From the NCBI GenBank assembly GCA_019245575.1, contig JAFARE010000030.1, forward strand, positions 1 through 64,000: a stretch of DNA of 64,000 nt, in the 5' to 3' direction. Made by a program: the position numbers and the translations under genes. Under the pieces are notes generated by a model, which had not been told where the DNA came from, did not search any database, and saw only the letters and a program-made list of their open reading frames with translations. This DNA is from Candidatus Dormiibacterota bacterium. Lineage in GTDB: Bacteria > Chloroflexota > Dormibacteria > Aeolococcales > Aeolococcaceae. Shown here piece by piece: positions 60,007-64,000 of the stretch. Each line of letters opens with the position of its first letter. Within the stretch, counting starts at the first letter, position 1.

Positions 60007-61530
60007 ATGGTCTCCATCGACGGCGGGCCGATTCGAGTCGAGGCGGTTGTGGCGGTGGCGCGGCACGGGGAGCCGGTGCAGCTCGGCGAGGGTGTTGCAC
60101 AGCGCATGTCGACGGCGCGCGAGGCTGTCGAGCGGCTCGACGCCGCCGGTGAGGTGGCGTACGGCGTCACCACGGGCTTCGGCGCGCTCGCGGACCGCGC
60201 GGTGGCGCCGGCGGACCGCAGCTCGCTGCAGCGGGCGGTCGTGCTCAGCCACGCCGCCGGCATGGGCGGCCGTCTCGACGACGAGGTGGTGCGCGGCATG
60301 CTCCTGCTGCGGATGCGCACCCTGGCGGGCGGCCTGTCCGGCGTGCGCCACGAGCTTCCCGCGGCAATCGCGGACCTGCTGAACAGCGGCGTGGTGCCCT
60401 GGGTGCCCCGGCACGGCTCGCTGGGCGCGTCGGGCGACCTGGCGCCGCTGGCGCACGCCGCCTGCGTTCTCATGGGCGAGGGCTGGGTCGCGGATGGCCC
60501 GGGGCGTGTGCCCGCCGTGTCCGCCCTGCATGCGCGTGGCCTGGAGCCGATTCGCATCGGCCCCAAGGAAGGCCTCGCGCTCATCAACGGCACCGACTCG
60601 AGCGCCGCGCTCATGGCCCTTGCAGTGCACGACGTCGCAGCACTCCTCCAGGCCGCCGACTGCGCGTGCGCGATGAGCGCCGAGGCGCTCCTGGGGACGG
60701 TCCGCGCCTACGCCGAGGACGTGATCGCGCTCCGGCCCGCGCCCGGCCAGGCGGACAGCGCCGCGAACCTTCGCGCGCTCCTCGCGGAGAGCCCGATGGT
60801 GGCTTCCCATCGCGAGTCGCACCATGCGGTGCAGGACGCGTACTCGATCCGCTGCGCGCCGCAGGTCCACGGCGCCGCCCGCGACCTTCTCGGCTTCGCA
60901 CGAGAGACCGTGACACGAGAATTAGCCAGTTTTGTCGACAACCCGGTGGTTCTGGACGGCGAGGTGGTGAGCACCGGCAACTTCCACGCCCAGGCGCTGG
61001 CGTACGCGGCCGACCAGGTGGCGTCGCTGTGCGCGGACATCGCTGCGGTGAGCGAGCGCCGCCTCGACCGCCTCCTCGACCCGGCCCGCTCCCGCGGCCT
61101 CCCTGCGTTTCTCAGTCCGGAGCCGGGCCTCAACAGCGGGTTCATGATCGCCCAGTACACCGCGGCCGCGATGGTCGCGACGTTGCGCCAGCACGCGGCC
61201 CCGTATGCGGTGCAGAGCGCGTCCACAAGCGCTGGGCAGGAGGACCATGTCTCCATGGCCCACGAAGCCGGGCTGCGCACGCGCGAGTCCGTGGCGATGC
61301 TGCGCGACGTGCTCGCCGTGGAGATCACGTGCGCGGCGCAGGCGCTCGAGCTGCGGGCGCCGTTGCGGCCGGCGGCGGGCACGAGCGCGCTGCTGCGCGC
61401 GGTCCGCGAGCGGGTGCCGCCGCTGCGCGAGGACCGCATGCTCCACGGCGACCTCGAGGCCGTCGCGGCCTGGCTGGGCGAGGGCGGCTGCGCGGGCGCC
61501 GCCGAAGCGGCGGTCGGACCGCTGCGATGA
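60007..61530 (+). CDS. hutH: Histidine ammonia-lyase
   Basis: Deaminates histidine to urocanate. 507 residues, full length. The self-forming MIO cofactor comes from Ala141-Ser142-Gly143 in [27 protein letters not shown] and the active-site tyrosine/arginine motifs ([25 protein letters not shown]-like [18 protein letters not shown]) are present. I chose ATG 60007 because [21 protein letters not shown] matches the family start; ATG 59986 is also possible. First gene of a hut operon. Confidence 0.95.
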   Translation: MVSIDGGPIRVEAVVAVARHGEPVQLGEGVAQRMSTAREAVERLDAAGEVAYGVTTGFGALADRAVAPADRSSLQRAVVLSHAAGMGGRLDDEVVRGMLLLRMRTLAGGLSGVRHELPAAIADLLNSGVVPWVPRHGSLGASGDLAPLAHAACVLMGEGWVADGPGRVPAVSALHARGLEPIRIGPKEGLALINGTDSSAALMALAVHDVAALLQAADCACAMSAEALLGTVRAYAEDVIALRPAPGQADSAANLRALLAESPMVASHRESHHAVQDAYSIRCAPQVHGAARDLLGFARETVTRELASFVDNPVVLDGEVVSTGNFHAQALAYAADQVASLCADIAAVSERRLDRLLDPARSRGLPAFLSPEPGLNSGFMIAQYTAAAMVATLRQHAAPYAVQSASTSAGQEDHVSMAHEAGLRTRESVAMLRDVLAVEITCAAQALELRAPLRPAAGTSALLRAVRERVPPLREDRMLHGDLEAVAAWLGEGGCAGAAEAAVGPLR

Positions 61531-63194
61531 CAGCAGCGCCGCGCACGGTGCGGGCGCCGCGCGGCACGCAGCTGTCATGCCGCAGCTGGCAGACGGAGGC
61601 GCCGCTGCGCTGCTTGATGAACAACCTCGATCCGGACGTCGCCGAGGACCCGGAGCACCTCGTTGTCTACGGTGGCTCCGGCCGCGCCGCGCGCAGCTGG
61701 GACTGCTACGACGCGATCGTTGCGGCGCTTCGCGATCTGCGCGACGACGAGACGCTGCTGGTGCAGTCGGGAAAGCCGGTCGGCGTGGCGCGCACGCATG
61801 AGCTCGCGCCGCGCGTGCTGATCGCCAATTCAATGCTCGTGCCGCGCTGGGCGACGTGGGAGGAGTTCTGGCGCCTCGAGGCGCTGGGCCTGACGATGTA
61901 CGGCCAGATGACCGCGGGGTCCTGGATCTACATCGGCACCCAGGGCATCCTGCAGGGGACGTACGAGACCTTCGCCGCCGTTGCGCGCAAGCGCTTCGGC
62001 GGTTCCCTGCGCGGCCGGCTCATCGTCACGTCAGGGCTGGGCGGCATGGGTGGCGCGCAGCCGCTCGCCGTGACGATGAACGGTGGGGTCGCGCTGTGCG
62101 TCGACGTCGACCCCGCGCGCATCCAGCGGCGCCTGGCGACGCGCTACGTCGACGCGGTCGCGGACACGCTCGATGAGGCGGTGCGCCGCTGCGACGTGGC
62201 GCGCGAGCAGGGCGACGCTCTTTCGATCGCCGTGTGCGCCAACGCCGCTGATGCGCTGCCGGCATTGCTCGAGGCGGGGCTCGCGGTTGACGTCGTCACC
62301 GACCAGACCAGCGCGCACGACCCGCTGCACGGATACATCCCGTCGGGCCTCAGCCTCGAGGCGGCCGCTGCGCTTCGCGACGCGGACGCGGATGCGTACG
62401 TGCGCACCGCGCGGGAGTCGATGGCGCGGCACTGCGCCGCGATGGTCGCGTACCAGGAGCGCGGCGCCGAGGTGTTCGACTACGGCAACTCGCTGCGCGA
62501 CCAGGCGCGGCTGGGCGGATTCGAGAGCGCATTCGCATATCCGGGCTTCGTGCCGGCGTACATCCGCCCGCAGTTCTGCGAGGGCCGCGGCCCCTTTCGC
62601 TGGGTGGCGTTGAGCGGTGACGAAGCAGACATCGCGCGCACCGACGCCGCGCTGCTCGAGCTGTTCCCCGGCAATGAAGGGCTCCGGCGCTGGCTCGGAC
62701 TGGCCGCGGAGCGCGTGTCGTTCCAGGGCCTGCCGGCGCGGATCTGCTGGCTCGGGGCGGGCGAGCGGCACCTGGCGGGGCTGCGCTTCAACGACATGGT
62801 GCGGCGCGGGGAACTGGCCGCACCCGTCGTCATCGGCCGCGACCACCTCGACAGCGGCTCCGTGGCGTCGCCGTTCCGTGAGACCGAGGCGATGCTCGAC
62901 GGCAGCGACGCCATAGCGGACTGGCCCGTCCTCAACGCGCTGCTCAACACCGCCAGCGGCGCCACGTGGGTGGCGGTGCACCACGGGGGCGGCGTGGGCA
63001 TGGGCCTCTCGATCCACGCCGGCGCCCAGGTCTGCGCCGACGGCACCGAGCTCGCGGCGCGGCGCTGCGAGCTCGTGCTGAGCAACGATCCCGCAACCGG
63101 TGTCATGCGTCATGCCGACGCCGGGTACGCGGAAGCGCGCGACGCTGCCCGGCAGCGCGGCGTCCGCATCCCCATGCTCAGCGACGCGACGTGA
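61527..63194 (+). CDS. hutU: Urocanate hydratase
   Basis: NAD-dependent enzyme converting urocanate to imidazolone propionate. 555 residues. Signatures: [82 protein letters not shown] and the active-site [18 protein letters not shown] 61527 overlaps the hutH stop (ATGA). Confidence 0.97.
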   Translation: MTAAPRTVRAPRGTQLSCRSWQTEAPLRCLMNNLDPDVAEDPEHLVVYGGSGRAARSWDCYDAIVAALRDLRDDETLLVQSGKPVGVARTHELAPRVLIANSMLVPRWATWEEFWRLEALGLTMYGQMTAGSWIYIGTQGILQGTYETFAAVARKRFGGSLRGRLIVTSGLGGMGGAQPLAVTMNGGVALCVDVDPARIQRRLATRYVDAVADTLDEAVRRCDVAREQGDALSIAVCANAADALPALLEAGLAVDVVTDQTSAHDPLHGYIPSGLSLEAAAALRDADADAYVRTARESMARHCAAMVAYQERGAEVFDYGNSLRDQARLGGFESAFAYPGFVPAYIRPQFCEGRGPFRWVALSGDEADIARTDAALLELFPGNEGLRRWLGLAAERVSFQGLPARICWLGAGERHLAGLRFNDMVRRGELAAPVVIGRDHLDSGSVASPFRETEAMLDGSDAIADWPVLNALLNTASGATWVAVHHGGGVGMGLSIHAGAQVCADGTELAARRCELVLSNDPATGVMRHADAGYAEARDAARQRGVRIPMLSDAT

Positions 63195-64000
63195 ACGCAC
63201 AGGAGTGGCTTGCGCATGGCAACGGCGTCCCTGCCGACGTCGTCGTGCTGGGCGCGCCGATATCCAAGGCGTCGATATCACCCTCGAATGCATGGTCGAC
63301 GCCGCCGGCCGTGCGCGCCGCGCTGGCGCGCTTCCCCACCTGGGACGCGGAGCACGACACCGACCTCGGCGACCTCACTGTGCGCGACCTCGGCGATGTC
63401 GAAGGGGATCGCGACGACCCCGATGCGCGTGACGCCCACGCGCGCATCCAGGCTGCGGTGACGGAGGCCGCCCGCCGCGGCCGCTGTGTTGCTGTCATCG
63501 GTGGCGATAACTCACTGACACGGCCGGCGATGCACGGGCTGGTAGCGGCGCACGGTGGCGACTGGGGCTTGCTCACGCTCGACGCGCACCACGACTGCCG
63601 GCCGCTCGACGGCGGGCCGCGCAACGGCACGCCGGTGCGCGAGCTCATCGAGGCCGGGCTGCCCGGCGAGCGTGTGGCCCAGGTGGGCATCCACCCGTTC
63701 GGCAACGCGCGCGAGCAGGCCGAATGGGCGCATGCGCGCCATGTGCACGTGTACCCGGTGGCGCAGGTGCGCAAGGCGGGCATCGACACGACGCTGGCGA
63801 CGGCGCTGTCCGCCCTGGTGCGCTCCGGCGCGAGCCGCATCTACGTGGACGTCGACGTCGACGTCGTCGACCGCGCGTTCGCGCCTGCGTGCCCGGCGAG
63901 CATGCCCGGCGGGCTCCTGCCGGCGGAGCTGCTGCGCGCGGTGCACACGCTGGGTCGCAATCCGCGCGTCGCGGGCATCGACATCACCGAGGTCGACGCC
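63191..64000 (+). CDS. hutG: Arginase-family hydrolase, probable formimidoylglutamase (3' end cut by window)
   Basis: At least 270 residues, open to the right edge. The GTG start overlaps the hutU stop (GTGA). Ureohydrolase motifs are [23 protein letters not shown] (Asp131, His133, Asp135), [11 protein letters not shown] (Asp220, Asp222) and GIDITEVDA. In the first motif the usual metal-ligand histidine (GGDH) is Asn107. Placement after hutH-hutU makes cleavage of N-formimidoyl-glutamate to glutamate and formamide the best guess. Imidazolonepropionase (hutI) is not seen and may follow outside the window. Confidence 0.85.
   Translation, partial: MNAQEWLAHGNGVPADVVVLGAPISKASISPSNAWSTPPAVRAALARFPTWDAEHDTDLGDLTVRDLGDVEGDRDDPDARDAHARIQAAVTEAARRGRCVAVIGGDNSLTRPAMHGLVAAHGGDWGLLTLDAHHDCRPLDGGPRNGTPVRELIEAGLPGERVAQVGIHPFGNAREQAEWAHARHVHVYPVAQVRKAGIDTTLATALSALVRSGASRIYVDVDVDVVDRAFAPACPASMPGGLLPAELLRAVHTLGRNPRVAGIDITEVDA

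Overview
The window is a contiguous, very GC-rich (about 70% by eye) bacterial chromosomal segment with about 65 protein genes, one tRNA and no prophage, IS transposase, rRNA or CRISPR array. Many genes start with GTG, several lie 6-10 nt downstream of a TAnnnT-like -10 box with no ribosome binding site (leaderless style), and stop/start overlaps (ATGA, GTGA, TTGA) are everywhere. An MshC-like cysteine ligase, an Rpf-like secreted lysozyme-fold protein, a DUF4081 acetyltransferase and a fusA2-type EF-G point to a high-GC Terrabacteria lineage (Actinomycetota, or a relative such as Dormibacterota or Chloroflexota). The sequence alone does not decide which.

Layout. 1-6.5 kb: 3' part of gyrA, a secreted subtilisin with a Trp/Ser repeat tail, and a membrane GGDEF-EAL protein. 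6.5-12.8 kb: DUF2269 membrane protein (late frameshift), DUF5679 zinc ribbon, dienelactone hydrolase, EF-G-like GTPase, methyltransferase, PlsY-like and DedA membrane proteins. 12.9-18.5 kb: gcvPA-gcvPB-pyrE-hypothetical operon, an AIM24 protein, an alpha/beta hydrolase. 18.5-25.3 kb: large secreted beta-sandwich protein, acyl-CoA dehydrogenase, lipoprotein, Rpf-like protein with a long leader, a NUDIX-hypothetical-HAD operon, a small HTH protein. 25.3-31 kb: dinB, then a GNAT-SRPBCC-sigma-like operon, a lipoprotein, aroF and a Cys-rich protein. 31.1-34.9 kb: a five-gene redox cluster (small membrane protein, ApbE, haem membrane protein, NuoF-like protein, 3Fe-4S ferredoxin). 34.9-38 kb: mshC-like gene, NUDIX, tRNA-Asp, VOC protein, lipase-like hydrolase. 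38-44 kb: an oligopeptide ABC transporter split into two converging halves. 44-53.3 kb: DUF2236 protein, PIG-L deacetylase, S9 peptidase, DUF2330 protein, a marR-MFS-ndh operon and an aldo/keto reductase. 53.3-60 kb: acetyl-CoA synthetase-like enzyme, sedolisin, three Tad-type pseudopilin genes (one frameshifted) and a secreted carboxypeptidase-regulatory-like protein. 60-64 kb: hutH-hutU-hutG, running off the right edge.

The genes fit a heterotroph living on peptides and amino acids: extracellular S8, S53 and S9 peptidases, an oligopeptide importer, glycine decarboxylase, histidine degradation, and acyl-CoA and acetate activation. No intergenic gap exceeds 300 bases.

The most unusual object is a dispersed element present twice (26571-26699 and 40113-40248). 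An ~86-nt core is nearly identical in both copies, but the 20-21 bp perfect inverted repeats around it are completely different in sequence in each copy. Both copies lie between convergent genes.
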